This document shows, one piece after another, positions 12,401-21,153 of a DNA stretch of 64,000 nucleotides. The stretch is from positions 611,527 to 675,526 of the forward strand of contig CM007345.1 in NCBI GenBank assembly GCA_000333855.2, in the 5' to 3' direction. This DNA is from Endotrypanum monterogeii. Taxonomy: Eukaryota > Euglenozoa > Kinetoplastea > Trypanosomatida > Trypanosomatidae. The notes below the pieces were generated by a model. It had not been told where the DNA came from. It ran no database searches and saw nothing but the letters and a program-made list of their open reading frames with translations. The position numbers were made by a program, and so were the translations under genes. Numbering within the stretch: position 1 is the stretch's first letter; each line of letters begins with the position of its first letter.

Positions 12401-12992
12401 TTGTCGAGACCGCGAAGAGAGCCCCGATGGGGTAGTCAATCGTGTCAAATGGACTGCATCGTACCAGGCTATGAAAATCTCTGATGAAGGCGCGGTGCCA
12501 GTGCGGACAAGCCCGCTCCAGCAGCGTTGCAACCGCGGATGGACCGCCGATCGAATTTGAAGGCGTCGACGATGACAAAGAGGATGTAGAGGGTTGGGCG
12601 GGACGCACTGGGCGCGGCAGCGATCCGTCGTGGCGACTGCGACTCTTCTCGACGATTTCCCGCAGTGCTGCGTCAAGCTTTTCTCCGTAGGCCAGGTCTA
12701 TCCCCGCCGCGTCCCGCAGTAGGTGTCGCGTATGTAGTGCGACCTGGGGTAGACCAGCCTCAAGTACACATTCTGTGCGCATCAGACGAACGCCGAATTT
12801 GGTGCACACAGTCGGCTCACTGCGGTCCCCTGTGTGAGCGTGTAGTGACCCTCCCGTGTACACACTGTGGAGACGTAGCAGGTGAATGAGATCGACACCA
12901 TTTCGAGCACAAATCGCATTCGTAGCGGCACTGCTCTCCACCACCACAACTGGTCGTGAGTAACGCTGCACCACCCAGTCTTCTAGGCTCAT
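6417..12992 (-). CDS. TRAPPC8: TRAPP complex subunit TRAPPC8 / Trs85
   Basis: A 2191-residue protein, much longer than human TRAPPC8 (about 1400). The N-terminal third carries the Trs85 pattern. It includes a segment FDTIDYPIGALFAVSTSE, an LHYYYLIVHD stretch followed by YCALIKLNS, and later a SQSLFKFVERRLRMLD block. Next comes the EMQMRHCGDLSLALQDLKGAASYY helical repeat, shared with TRAPPC8 where conserved residues read PELQMRRLADLAF. Trs85 defines the TRAPPIII complex, which activates Rab1/Ypt1 in autophagy and early secretory traffic. The last 450 or so residues are Ser/Thr/Pro-rich and probably disordered. The frame runs upstream to 13073 only through GTG and TG-repeat codons, so I chose the ATG at 12992 (MSLEDW). 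Identification is by remembered family pattern. Confidence 0.75.
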   Translation of the reverse strand: MSLEDWVVQRYSRPVVVVESSAATNAICARNGVDLIHLLRLHSVYTGGSLHAHTGDRSEPTVCTKFGVRLMRTECVLEAGLPQVALHTRHLLRDAAGIDLAYGEKLDAALREIVEKSRSRHDGSLPRPVRPAQPSTSSLSSSTPSNSIGGPSAVATLLERACPHWHRAFIRDFHSLVRCSPFDTIDYPIGALFAVSTSETGGIEGILAAFRAQARRIHELRRSLPGLDTELHYYYLIVHDNTSPVSPSLSTARQILAAVQQLYGANYCALIKLNSVFDPRAVKNLDPSMWIEASPKVMDVPSAQALHQAVATALPTDTNAAVAASRSPNASTTSIPSGTVPPTGSPIGSTPVLSFRTLRSTCGTWPNTNRAIITGCYMSPEDVTEIHNVMSYYLSQSLFKFVERRLRMLDLSVQERRTTTLGKMAAWFKGKDEGRPRSADVVNVPNAPDSSMRPMYVAHSLEMQMRHCGDLSLALQDLKGAASYYRMCIEELLETLALRPFNRGFIAACQESIGVTQLLQGKLAPQSLTPWYTGVMSTMQRASSQTNRWEVAWNDYLAAGMSAHAMRVAFLLYESSRVRIPPMLDRCYAILHHLQRCGILQQHNLINSIVNDMLAGIAVFTNPPIPAELAVTPSIPRDYPIYMNLRRFMQRLQQAGALYRTENLPEQALRCYLRVLRLLRVIDPEETWKILTEHLYLTTGQLYTQLGQEVRGIAMASAAVAQGTPLYRNPSTAQQAFEEFWGQQKRVLVKMRYTLCPHMPMPRILRHSFHVDRNDYSADTFTDDATRKMGEAAARREWRGMEKLLEKYTEKVLKVQTHYPPAAQRPSQEASNGHWHHAVVDAHSKALSPTLPEQTGSHQNECRVPATKPTSGTAAESQRRYTIAKGEPLLLSFIMENPIGYPIEASGLTLLYLAYASPEQLWKSSATQTVRLKAGGRQRVFLSFDPVTEGEYAIIGFSWCLLGQEGYYYLATRESRPGSPESVYEYAFEHPMPSLDAKQNIQVTVTPSKACVTATLQPSLPEHLYDGEYFQTSLVLRNTSVHRDATHVVLQRNPSASHLMYVEEFDRLQNLDRETPLVLAEELKAQETRSFSVTIRAQRRRGDTALQNTTNYLFFLVGYLSGPLSAPASLEPSWSTTTTGIDPTAFTPPTDSLPASTLTTPTSSHHHSPAAGFWTYKSLGGSAVSVRLHRMLRQCEVHPVVALYSTVLPPANASLRTAVVLTVKNICPVVAPTTAIATMGNEPVPTPARATDVAQTTPCSGDANAQSSVHIHGKGLAYAPVRVARVLAVHSPRWGVECEGCEELFSDRAMHCLLSHEDSLTVPLLIKRQPNAAKDADTTVQGAVVNNATEEVQCPYRDTTCIALARALPSAARVTAIEEQLGTTISQSERNLFFLQTSCLGPGNVGASALPSKSGGTLAFYADKAGQQRAKAKTAQQRRCDEVEEERRLCGGAIEQYTPLAIAVTWVREEEVAVHRHKQDNERACDGVKLRKGQVFLFVDPIEHVYQTLAQQQQRQAAQESVATLPPTVGAASMSVEQTQQELCDAMLISYTSLKPWQGAVVSHIHVPPVVQVAKGQALESTISVSIPVLLRCLSLAPVPLLVTAEALQSSVPQRRPSPLEDIRIGNAKESQHGRAGLPPALSLPGVAARRSGDSVMFIGKTKHIFLLMPSEEYQVYFTALALHPGLVDCQRISLTAAPICFLHNAEMRCCNGGNAKEMRGTGAVPAPFQDGNTVATEPPLMRTGMTLESLIRALRTHRTLSVAANAGEIRSTELCKSNRASPGYPLVAEHDSVMALAGRYGTRAAELVRELTPLGPAGGTTVSQVIPSTAPALTHVIVVDDNVSAPLTTKDGPGVSIQKPEAPASSTATLSPNTSSKATVTPSHRAAQKFFRQLENFEMELERSSRGNASDPYALQYIYRPTVKVAEGAESKSGYWAANSSPSTSKLLISAPGVATTAEDPLWSASRKSPSMTAPAPSLSMNTAPSTRSGGSVASVISHKTKSLSRSTADVTFTDAQERFPSPLLLAQEPLDVGTDLGSPLHIPAVAFERHVADTALTFDISDIKTSLKDRSRESLHPLKSVDDTNNNAGAAEIPVRGTSEPLCTADVNAQSDMSSSQTRSLRSSEADPKGACVQMSADGGGDPQTQTSPEPLSSPTTLRHTGESKSPSSSASNKQYPITHPRCSDRDGS

Positions 12993-13611
12993 GATAGGGG
13001 GAAAAAAAAAGAATACGTCGATATACAGACTACGGAGCGTATAAAGTGTAGACACACACACACACACACGCACACATAGACATATATCAACGAATATATT
13101 TATATGTATACATTACATTTACAAAAGGCGTGTGTGAGGGAGAGAGGCAGGCGAAACAATCGCGAACAGTGAGGAGCAAAGAAGCAAGGTCAGTGAGCTG
13201 CGCGGTATCCTCCAGTCCTTGCGAGTGTGACCAACAGAGACGCTGGCCTCGATGCGGAGAAGGGGAGCGTGAGCAGCAGGTGTCGTGGGCACACGCATGA
13301 GCGCGTGTGTGGCGAGGGGGGGGGAAGTGGTGATGTGATCTTAGGTTCTTGTTGTCACCTCCCATTTCCACCGCTTTCGTTATTCCATCCTTTCAATCCC
13401 TTACCCTCTTCAAAAAAAAAAAAAGAAACATCTCATCCACCATACGTACATAGGGCCATGAGCACATTCTCATCCAACGGTTAGCGATGTCGCGTTTCTT
13501 TTCCCGTCACCTACATTCCTTTCCACTTGTCCCTCGAGCTGGGGTTGATTTTTTTCGTATTATACATATATATGTATTCTTCAATGGAAATGAAACATTG
13601 CATGCCTGCCT

Positions 13612-13712
13612 GCACACATCTGTGAGCACTATGTACGTGGAGGGGGTATGTATATGTTCAGCTCCCTTACTTCTGAACCACACCGACACATATCCGCACA
13701 CATCTGTGAGCA
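13612..13712. repeat. 17-bp direct repeat, two copies
   Basis: The sequence GCACACATCTGTGAGCA occurs at 13612-13628 and again at 13696-13712, 84 bp apart, start to start. The flanks differ, so this is not a simple microsatellite. Confidence 0.85.
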
Positions 13713-13977
13713 TGCACATGCATCCATGGAGGCAGTGAAAAGAACAAGAGCCACGGGAAAGAAGGACGAGGCGAGCAGAGAGCTTCCTTTCTTCTCCCTA
13801 CTCTTCCCCACACCCATTGTGTGTGTATGTGTGACAGCGAGGTGCACGAAGCAGAAGTCATATGGGGGAAAAAAGAGGAGGTAATCCATAACAGTACGGT
13901 GCTGCAACATATCCACGTGTATACTGGAGAGTGGTCACTGTATGGAACCACTCACGCAAGCAAACACACGTATACAC

Positions 13978-14012
<35 letters not shown>

Positions 14013-14793
14013 TATTTAGAGGGTGAGACATGCAGTCGTTTATCTGGAATCAGCGCAGGAGTAAGTGTGTGTGTGTGTGTCAGTTAAACTCCTTTTTGTT
14101 ATTTGTCCACGCCACCAGTAGATTGTTTTGCTGTGAGTGCGGCACCCGACACTCAGCCTCGACCTCCTCGCAACCGCAAGCTACATACACCAACCACAAG
14201 CCACCTCAGTCGCATCGGTACCGTTCCTCTTTTAGCCCTTCTCATCTTACCGGTCCGTTCTCGCGCTGTATTTGGCAGGTGACTCAGGCTCTCCCGTCGG
14301 TCAGCAGTGTCCATGCCGGATCGGGATGCACTCGAGCCGCTGTCAGACTCGGCCCCACCCCCATTTAATTTTTTTTTGCACAATACACATAAAGTGATGC
14401 AGCTCTTTCCAACACACCACTGTTCAAGATGCGACAGCTCATATCTGCGTAGCGATACATTGCTTCAGCTGCTCCCATTTTTTCTCCCCCTAGGTCAGGG
14501 GATTCCCGACCCAGACGCCTCTCTGAGTTCTGTGTTTCCGTCACTAGGACCAGGAGAAGAAGCACTTGAAGCGTTGGGGGCTGGGAATTGGGAGGGAGAG
14601 AGGGGGATACGTTGAGTGGTCTTGATGGTGGCGAAAGGGAGAGAGCGAACCAGCGAGACGATACGACAACTCACGTCTTCTGTGGCCTCCAGCATATAAG
14701 AATATATATATAAATATAAATATATATTTGTTCATTCTTCGCTGTGCATTCGTTGTGCTCGACATAAGGGAGACACCACCTCTAAGCTATACA

Positions 14794-14827
<34 letters not shown>

Positions 14828-15077
14828 GATACACGCGCATAGATATAAAAGAGATACATACTTAAAAAAATAAACAGAATAGCAGGACGTAAAAAGTAAA
14901 TCAACGAAACACACATCACACGCGCACACAGTGAGAGGATCCTATCTGAGCACCACCGGAGGGTGTGCAGAAAGAGGAGGGAGGGAGGGAGGGAGGGGGG
15001 GGGGAGGGCATCGCGAGCAAAACCTATTAAAATTTGAACCAATGCCATGGGGAACATGAGAAGGTTCTCTTCCCCTC

Positions 15078-15078
<1 letters not shown>

Positions 15079-15135
<57 letters not shown>
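15079..15135. repeat. (CA)n microsatellite, longest in window
   Basis: About 28 uninterrupted CA units, read as (TG)n on the coding strand, within the CK1 3' UTR region. Confidence 0.95.
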
Positions 15136-15141
<6 letters not shown>

Positions 15142-15308
15142 AAACGAGTGTGGAGCTCGAAGGCTCGTGCCAAGTGAAGCTAAATGCAGGCAGAAGGGGG
15201 TGAGGCGACGATGGTGAGGGGGTCAGTCAGCGCATGTACTTCCTACCTCTGCGTATTTCTTTTTTAATTTTTATTTTTCCACCCCCTCCTTCCCGCCTGC
15301 GGGAAATT

Positions 15309-16850
15309 CTACATTCGCAGGCGACTGGCCTGCTGCACGGTACTGAACATGGCATACTTGCTACAGTTCTCACTCATCTTATCGCGCTGTGTTGAGCAGT
15401 CAACGGCGTTGGAGATGTCCTCAAGGCGCAGCTCGAGGTTTTCATTCACCACCACCGGCCGCGGAAGTTCTAATCTCTGTTTTCGAGCCTTCTCCTCCAG
15501 ACCCTTTTTTACTTCCATCTGCCGCTTGCAGAACCAGTCGAAGCACCAGTCATACAAGCCGCGCGCCGGGTCGCCCTCCTCGGCAATGGCTAGTACAGGT
15601 GCGGCGATGGTGCTCGGGGATGGATGCGGCCGACTGGGCCGGCTGGCCAAAGTAGATTCGCTTTGGACACTCAGCATGCGCGATCCTGTGAAGGACACGG
15701 CATCGTTGGTACCGGCATCTGGCGAGGCGAGGGGATTGAGTGGGTCCATGCCAGCGCGACCTGAGATGCCCAAGTTACTAGTGGACGCGCCAGGCATGTA
15801 CAGCGTCAGCCCCAGACGTCGGCCCAGCCCGCGGAACAAGCGCCGCAGAAAATCATAGTCAGGCTTCTGCATGAAGGTCAGTGAGCGGCAGTACTGAAAA
15901 TATTTGAGGAACTCCACAGGAAGTCCTCTACAGAGCTCTTCAATAGATGTCGATATTTTCGTTTCACCGATCTTTATGGTTTTGATCTGCTGGTCCTTCG
16001 CCTGGATCCCTTGCCAAGGCAGCGTCCCTCGTAGGAAATAAACGAATAGAAAGCCGATGGACTCAAGGTCGTCACGGCGACTTTGCTCGTAGCCACGGTG
16101 TACATTCGCGCTGCAGTAGCGCGCCGTGCCGGTCAGGGGGCGACCCTCGGCGAAGGGGATGTGAGTATTCTTCTTCACTTCCCAATAGAGTTTAGAGAGC
16201 CCAAAGTCGATGATGTAGATGATGTGTGCCTTCGAGCGACAGCCCAGAACAAAATTTTCGGGTTTGATATCACGGTGCACGAAGCCCTTCTCATGAAAAA
16301 ATTGTATTCGATGGATGAGCTGTTCAGCGATCATGAGAACCGTCTTGAGGGAGAAGCGACGGTGACAGTAGTTGAACATATCCTCGAGCGAGGGGCCACA
16401 CAACTCCATCACCATTATATTATAGTCACCCTCGCTATCGAAGTAGTAAATTTGTGGGATGCCGACAGCGACATTTGCTTCCAGCGCTTTTGCCTGCTGT
16501 GGCGTCATGGAGGCTATGTTGGACGGCAGGACGTACGCATCGGGGTCGACCTCGTTCGCTGCGCTGCCGTTGCTACTGCACTCCTGCAGAAATTGCTTAG
16601 GGTTGATCACATTTTGACCCACCGGTGGCTGGTGCAGAACGCGGTACACCTTGCTCTCATAAGAAAGTTGTGGGTAGCGCGCTTTCTTGCGCTCCAGCTT
16701 CACTGCGACAATGCGGCGACTCTGCTTATCGTAGCCTTCAAAAATATCTCCAAAGGACCCGTTGCCTAGACGGTGGCTGAGCAGAAAGCGGCCTGCACCG
16801 AACGGGACCTCCTTTCCGGTTGGCTGATAGTGCTCAGCGAAGGGATCCAT
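15309..16850 (-). CDS. Casein kinase 1 family protein kinase
   Basis: A 513-residue serine/threonine kinase of the CK1 group. The ATP loop is LGNGSFGDIFEG (28-39), the catalytic Lys is K51 in AVKLE, the catalytic loop is HRDIKPEN (192-199), and DFG is at 215-217. The CK1-specific block GTARYCSANVHRGYEQSRRDD follows; CK1s have S-I/A-N here instead of APE. About 50 extra residues (75-128) lie between helix C and the EGDYNIMVMELCGPSLED strand, where typical CK1 has a short GVGIP linker. The C-terminal tail after about 350 is low complexity. Leishmania encodes several CK1 paralogues and this may be the chromosome-25 one. The start is an ATG at 16850; an A-rich run lies just upstream, so the splice site is probably beyond 16940. 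Confidence 0.95.
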   Translation of the reverse strand: MDPFAEHYQPTGKEVPFGAGRFLLSHRLGNGSFGDIFEGYDKQSRRIVAVKLERKKARYPQLSYESKVYRVLHQPPVGQNVINPKQFLQECSSNGSAANEVDPDAYVLPSNIASMTPQQAKALEANVAVGIPQIYYFDSEGDYNIMVMELCGPSLEDMFNYCHRRFSLKTVLMIAEQLIHRIQFFHEKGFVHRDIKPENFVLGCRSKAHIIYIIDFGLSKLYWEVKKNTHIPFAEGRPLTGTARYCSANVHRGYEQSRRDDLESIGFLFVYFLRGTLPWQGIQAKDQQIKTIKIGETKISTSIEELCRGLPVEFLKYFQYCRSLTFMQKPDYDFLRRLFRGLGRRLGLTLYMPGASTSNLGISGRAGMDPLNPLASPDAGTNDAVSFTGSRMLSVQSESTLASRPSRPHPSPSTIAAPVLAIAEEGDPARGLYDWCFDWFCKRQMEVKKGLEEKARKQRLELPRPVVVNENLELRLEDISNAVDCSTQRDKMSENCSKYAMFSTVQQASRLRM

Positions 16851-17964
16851 TCTGCTGCAGTTTTTTTTTTTTTTTGTCGGTGTGCCGTCCTCTATATGGA
16901 GAATCGCTGTTGCTTTGTGTGCCTACGTGTCTGCATGCGCGTCTCCGAGGGAAGGGCACGAGGGTGTTTGGGGGATGAGTGTTAGTGCCGAGAGCGGGGG
17001 GGGGGAGAGAGGTCAGAACTGGATTATAATGAGACTAAATGAAGCAAAATGCTGTTGCTGTTAAGGGGGAAGGATGAATCCCGGGCAACACATACAATAA
17101 AAAAAAGAAAAAAAAGAGTGTAACACCCGTACCGACTCAAGTGTATGAAGGTCGGATAAAAAAAAAAGATTCGGTTGTGCACACGAACACTCGCCTCAAT
17201 GCTGACTGACAATTGTGTGGGTATGTGTGTTGGAGGCAGGGATTCGGCAGCAGGAAGGTGGGCGGGTAGGTAGGTAGGTAGGTAGGGGGGGGGGCACACA
17301 CAGGGGAATCGCTAGGAGGGATGATGTGTGTCTGCTGCTGAGAGAGGAAGAATGTGGAGGTAATAGAGGAGGGTGAGAAAAGAATGAGAAGACACCTTGA
17401 TACGCATGCCTCGGTTGCCGTTATGATCGTGCTTCAGAGAGTTCACATAGCTTACTTCCCGTCCCACGTGGTGCTCGAATCTACACCCGGGCGAGCAACA
17501 CAGACACGAAATGTTTACGAACCGAGTCTACCATTTGCCAACCTAATATATATTTCCAACGCTTGGATGTACTTGTGTGTGTGTGTGTGTGTATGTGGGT
17601 CAGGTGCTGTTGCGGCCGTGTCAGAGTACGGTCGATATCAGCGTGGATCCATGTGCTCGTCAATGGCATAGGTTTGTTCATCTTTTCGCACCTGGGGAAG
17701 CATGGAGTGGGTAAGGGGTGCGACCTTCTTAGACTCGTCTCTCTCGATTGTCGTCGCGCGACACTGCTACCTCAATGCACATATCGAGGTTGTTGTCTTC
17801 CTCGCTTCCAAGCGGCGGCGAGGCAGTGATGGAGGGGCAGTACAATGAATGCGCAGGTACTAATGTAAGTGAGGGGGTCCTGGGAGGTGCGCCGAGGGGT
17901 TCCTCCTGGGTATCGACCAGCATTGCCTCTATTTCCTGCGTGGCCAGTTGATGGTTGGGATGTT
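16851..17964. other. Intergenic region
   Basis: The spacer between the BRCT-protein stop and the CK1 start contains a T run at 16861-16875 (A run on the coding strand), a G block at 16997-17006 (a pyrimidine tract for CK1 splicing), GGTA units at 17266-17285 and (TG)n at 17574-17592. No gene is supported. Confidence 0.65.
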
Positions 17965-20900
17965 TCATGGATGCTTGCGGGCCTTGCATCTGCTTTCCAT
18001 CAGTGCGGACCAGACAGAGTTGGTCGACTCTGCTGCTTCCTCGTGCGAAGACGGCGTTTGGGGTGTGTGCGCATCTGCGACATCTGTGGAGGATTGCGCG
18101 TGCACGGCGATGGACTCATCATTTATGACCGCTAGTGTGACGTTGCTGTTCCTTCTTGCGTGCGATTGCATCGTTTCCGTAGGCGAAGTCTGAATGCCGA
18201 TGGAGGGAGGACTCGCGTGTACGGCTGAAAGCTGCGCAGCGATAGGGTGTTCTGGGAGTGAGAAAGATTCCACTGCCGTCCATTGGCGTGTGAGAATCGA
18301 GTGAATGAGCCAACCGATCCCCAATACCGGCACAGTGGTGCGAGACGTGGTAGGCGTGGGCGCTGCCGTACGAGCGTGCAGGGATGAAGACCCCTGCGAG
18401 ACGCGCTGTAAGGCGTCGTGATAGGCACAGGTGAGGGACTCACGGAGGGTTCGTGTTTTGTTATCCTGCGACTGCTGTTTGCTTGCCATCTGCCGCACAC
18501 CCGCCATGTTATCGTAGAAGCCGGTCAGGTCAATCACCGCATCCAGATAGGTGCTCTCTACGTTGCGCGTCACCGTGCCCCCAAGGATGCGCAACAGCTC
18601 GGTCACTTGCGCCAAAGCGGCTGTAACATCGCCGAGGCGGCCTCCGTTGAGGCTTCCACGACTTACTCGGTGTGACCGCAGCCGTTCGCATGCACCGTCA
18701 CGCGCCGTGGCACTCGCCAAGTCTACGGGAGGAACGTAAAGGTAAAACATGCGGTCATGAAAAATCGGTACGTAGAGTGGTCGCATCGCCTGCTCGCCGA
18801 CGGGCACGTACTCATCCCTCACTTCCTTGTGAAGTTGTCGCACCGTAGAGGAGCCGCCTAAGCAGGGAGGGCACCTCACTCGCGCAGTTGCAGCGGTGGC
18901 GCAAGACGTCGTCGCTGAAGGAGCTGCTGCACTGGCGACCTTGTTATGTGATGAGGAACGCTGCACCGCTCTTGTATGGGCACACCTCCCAACTTCTTCA
19001 GTCAGGGCACCTCCACTCTCTTCTTCATCCCCAAGCAGTCCTTCGCGAGCAAGGGCAGCGGCGGCAGTGATCGAGGTGTCCATGGCCCCCATCGCTCCTG
19101 CGTCCGCTACAGGTCGATCACCGTAGACGGGGTGAGCGTGAATGTGCGGCAAGATAGCGGGAAACATCCCTAACACTATCGCATCGTAGACCCACTGGGG
19201 CGTCACAGTCGGTATACCCAGCGCCTTGTAGTACAGTAGATCGGGTGTCAACATAGCATTTGGGTCGACAACGAGGTGCGTCGGCTTCTGTCCAGCGTGC
19301 GCGTGTCTGGAACGAGCAAACCAGTACGACTGACCTCCGTCGTTGCCATCGTAGCTGCCGAGAAGGATACACGTGGCCCCCAACTGCACCACGACGTCGC
19401 GCATAAAAAGACAAGTCGATGACGTCACACCACTGCCGCTAGAGCTACGGTAACCCGCATCGTCGTCTGCAGCATCATCAATCATGATAGCCACGCACAG
19501 TGCAGCAGCTGCGGGCTGCAGTTCGCTATCCACCGGCGTGATTCGATGAAGAAGAGCGAGATCTGTGAAGGTTATAGAGAATGGTGGGTCCGTGGGGGGG
19601 GTGCGCTCGCGATTCCGTGGGGCATCAGTTATACGGCGGGTTGAGATACAGCCGCGCTGTCGGGCACCACGTCGACGGCGGTGTTGGTGTTCCTCCTTCA
19701 CAGACTTCGTCGCATCTTCACGGGATGGTCTGCCTACTGCATTTCCATTTTTTATTATTCGTCCGGGGCGCCCATTTGGCGGATTGCCCAGCCGCGCTGT
19801 GTGGGCCCAGTGAGCCCGATCCCTCGAATATTCTTTGTCGGCGTCGCTGGGGCTTCGATGCCGCTTGGAGGTCATTTCTGTAGGTGCGGCGGAAAGGGCT
19901 GAGGATGATGTTGGCTGCAGTACAACAGTGGGGGCAACTGGCAGGGGGACTGGAAGCGGCTGAGTGAGAGGGCTAACCTGTTCACTCGCATTGCTTGGGA
20001 AGGGTGGTGGCACCTCTCGAGACCGTGGCCGCGGTTGTGTACTAGATGCGGAATGCAGAAAGGGGTCTTCACCGCGTTGTGCGAGTTCACTTAGGCCGGC
20101 GTCAGAGACCAACACTGGCGTCGCTGTTGTCTCAGCGGGCTCGGGCGTCGCATCCTCTTGTTTGGGTGGCCGATGCCGACGCTGAGTCACGACCGACGTT
20201 GCTGTCGAGCGCAGCACCATGTGACGAATCGCTTCTTCTTCTTCCCCATATGCGGATCGCTTTTCTACTGGCGCTGTGTCTCGCCCGTCGTGGGTGTTGC
20301 CGTTGCCGCAGTCGGGCAGATTGACGGCACCGGCACCTGTCCTTCTGACACCGCTGTACTCTTGACGAGAGGAAGGGGTGAGCAGCGGTGTGGAGACAAC
20401 GTCAACGTTACACTGTTGATCCAAGTCATCGCTCTGCTCTACCGCCAGCGTGTGAGCCTGGGGAGGCGAAGATGAGGTGGGCAAGTCTGCGGAAGCTGTC
20501 TTTTTCCCATTCTCCTCATTCTTGTTGCTGCACTTCTCGTCGTCGATAATAGGTGCGTGATTGGCTTTTCTATTTTTGATTGGCGTGGTCGTTGGTGTTG
20601 GGGATACACGTGGGCTGCGTATCGAAGGCAAGGGGGCCGCGGTGACGACTCCAGTAGACCGATAGTGCACCGTATCGTTGCCAATACCGGTGGGGAATGC
20701 ACCGATAGCAGAGGTGGGGGTATTGAGAGTCCTGCGCGCTGAAGAGTTGATTGCATCTATCCTTGAGCTTGCGGCTGGATTGATGATATAGGGGTCCACG
20801 TTTAGTTGCTGTTTGGCAGCGATGCAAGCTGCAAGGTAGTCTGGCCGAACTACCGTTTTCAACTTATTGTGTGTAGTCTCTAGAAAGGATCCATTGCCTC

Positions 20901-21153
20901 GGTGGAAGACGATCAAGTCTGCTGCTGCTTCACTGAGGACCAGCGTGGCCCCCAACTGCCGGACATGTGCACGCGCGGTGCGCCGTATTTCTTGGACCGA
21001 GGTTGCCTTATAGTCTCCGTCGTCTTTGCTGGCTGCTTCGATGCGACTGTCGCTGTAGTTCATTCCTCCTCTTCCTTTCACATCGTCAACTCCATGACGG
21101 ATGTGAAGAAACACACGCACTCCAGAGAGGTAAGTGGTGCAGGCGGCGGACAT
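17965..21153 (-). CDS. BRCT-domain protein
   Basis: A 1062-residue protein with BRCT-like folds at both ends. The N-terminal unit (about 8-125) has the pattern LSGVRVFLHI, then VRQLGATLVLSEAAADLIVF and a closing KTVVRPDYLAACIA. A middle unit (about 550-690) has VVQLGATCILLGS, PTHLVVDPNA and VTPQWVYDAIVLG with the BRCT tryptophan. A third, weaker unit (about 800-980) has LLRILGGTVTRN and VLGIGWLIHSIL. Residues 130-520 are a polar, probably disordered linker. BRCT domains bind phosphopeptides and typically organise DNA-damage or chromatin complexes, so a nuclear role is likely, but no specific orthologue can be named. The start is an ATG at 21153. Confidence 0.75.
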   Translation of the reverse strand: MSAACTTYLSGVRVFLHIRHGVDDVKGRGGMNYSDSRIEAASKDDGDYKATSVQEIRRTARAHVRQLGATLVLSEAAADLIVFHRGNGSFLETTHNKLKTVVRPDYLAACIAAKQQLNVDPYIINPAASSRIDAINSSARRTLNTPTSAIGAFPTGIGNDTVHYRSTGVVTAAPLPSIRSPRVSPTPTTTPIKNRKANHAPIIDDEKCSNKNEENGKKTASADLPTSSSPPQAHTLAVEQSDDLDQQCNVDVVSTPLLTPSSRQEYSGVRRTGAGAVNLPDCGNGNTHDGRDTAPVEKRSAYGEEEEAIRHMVLRSTATSVVTQRRHRPPKQEDATPEPAETTATPVLVSDAGLSELAQRGEDPFLHSASSTQPRPRSREVPPPFPSNASEQVSPLTQPLPVPLPVAPTVVLQPTSSSALSAAPTEMTSKRHRSPSDADKEYSRDRAHWAHTARLGNPPNGRPGRIIKNGNAVGRPSREDATKSVKEEHQHRRRRGARQRGCISTRRITDAPRNRERTPPTDPPFSITFTDLALLHRITPVDSELQPAAAALCVAIMIDDAADDDAGYRSSSGSGVTSSTCLFMRDVVVQLGATCILLGSYDGNDGGQSYWFARSRHAHAGQKPTHLVVDPNAMLTPDLLYYKALGIPTVTPQWVYDAIVLGMFPAILPHIHAHPVYGDRPVADAGAMGAMDTSITAAAALAREGLLGDEEESGGALTEEVGRCAHTRAVQRSSSHNKVASAAAPSATTSCATAATARVRCPPCLGGSSTVRQLHKEVRDEYVPVGEQAMRPLYVPIFHDRMFYLYVPPVDLASATARDGACERLRSHRVSRGSLNGGRLGDVTAALAQVTELLRILGGTVTRNVESTYLDAVIDLTGFYDNMAGVRQMASKQQSQDNKTRTLRESLTCAYHDALQRVSQGSSSLHARTAAPTPTTSRTTVPVLGIGWLIHSILTRQWTAVESFSLPEHPIAAQLSAVHASPPSIGIQTSPTETMQSHARRNSNVTLAVINDESIAVHAQSSTDVADAHTPQTPSSHEEAAESTNSVWSALMESRCKARKHP

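Larger units (their letters stand above)
12993..15308. other. Intergenic region, repeat-rich, no supported gene
   Basis: At 2.3 kb this is the longest spacer. It holds (CA)n at 13052-13069, a 17-bp direct repeat (13612-13628 and 13696-13712), (CT)n then (TA)n at 13979-14011, TA-rich DNA at 14703-14728, and (CA)n at 14801-14827. Further on are a G/GGGA block (14977-15008) and a long (CA)n at 15079-15135. It contains the CK1 3' UTR and the TRAPPC8 leader. A candidate TRAPPC8 splice AG (CGTAG) lies near 13030. Frames here are microsatellite translations. Confidence 0.65.

Noticed and set aside
16083..16769. Plus-strand frame of 228 codons
   Set aside because: It is a shadow of the CK1 catalytic domain on the opposite strand.
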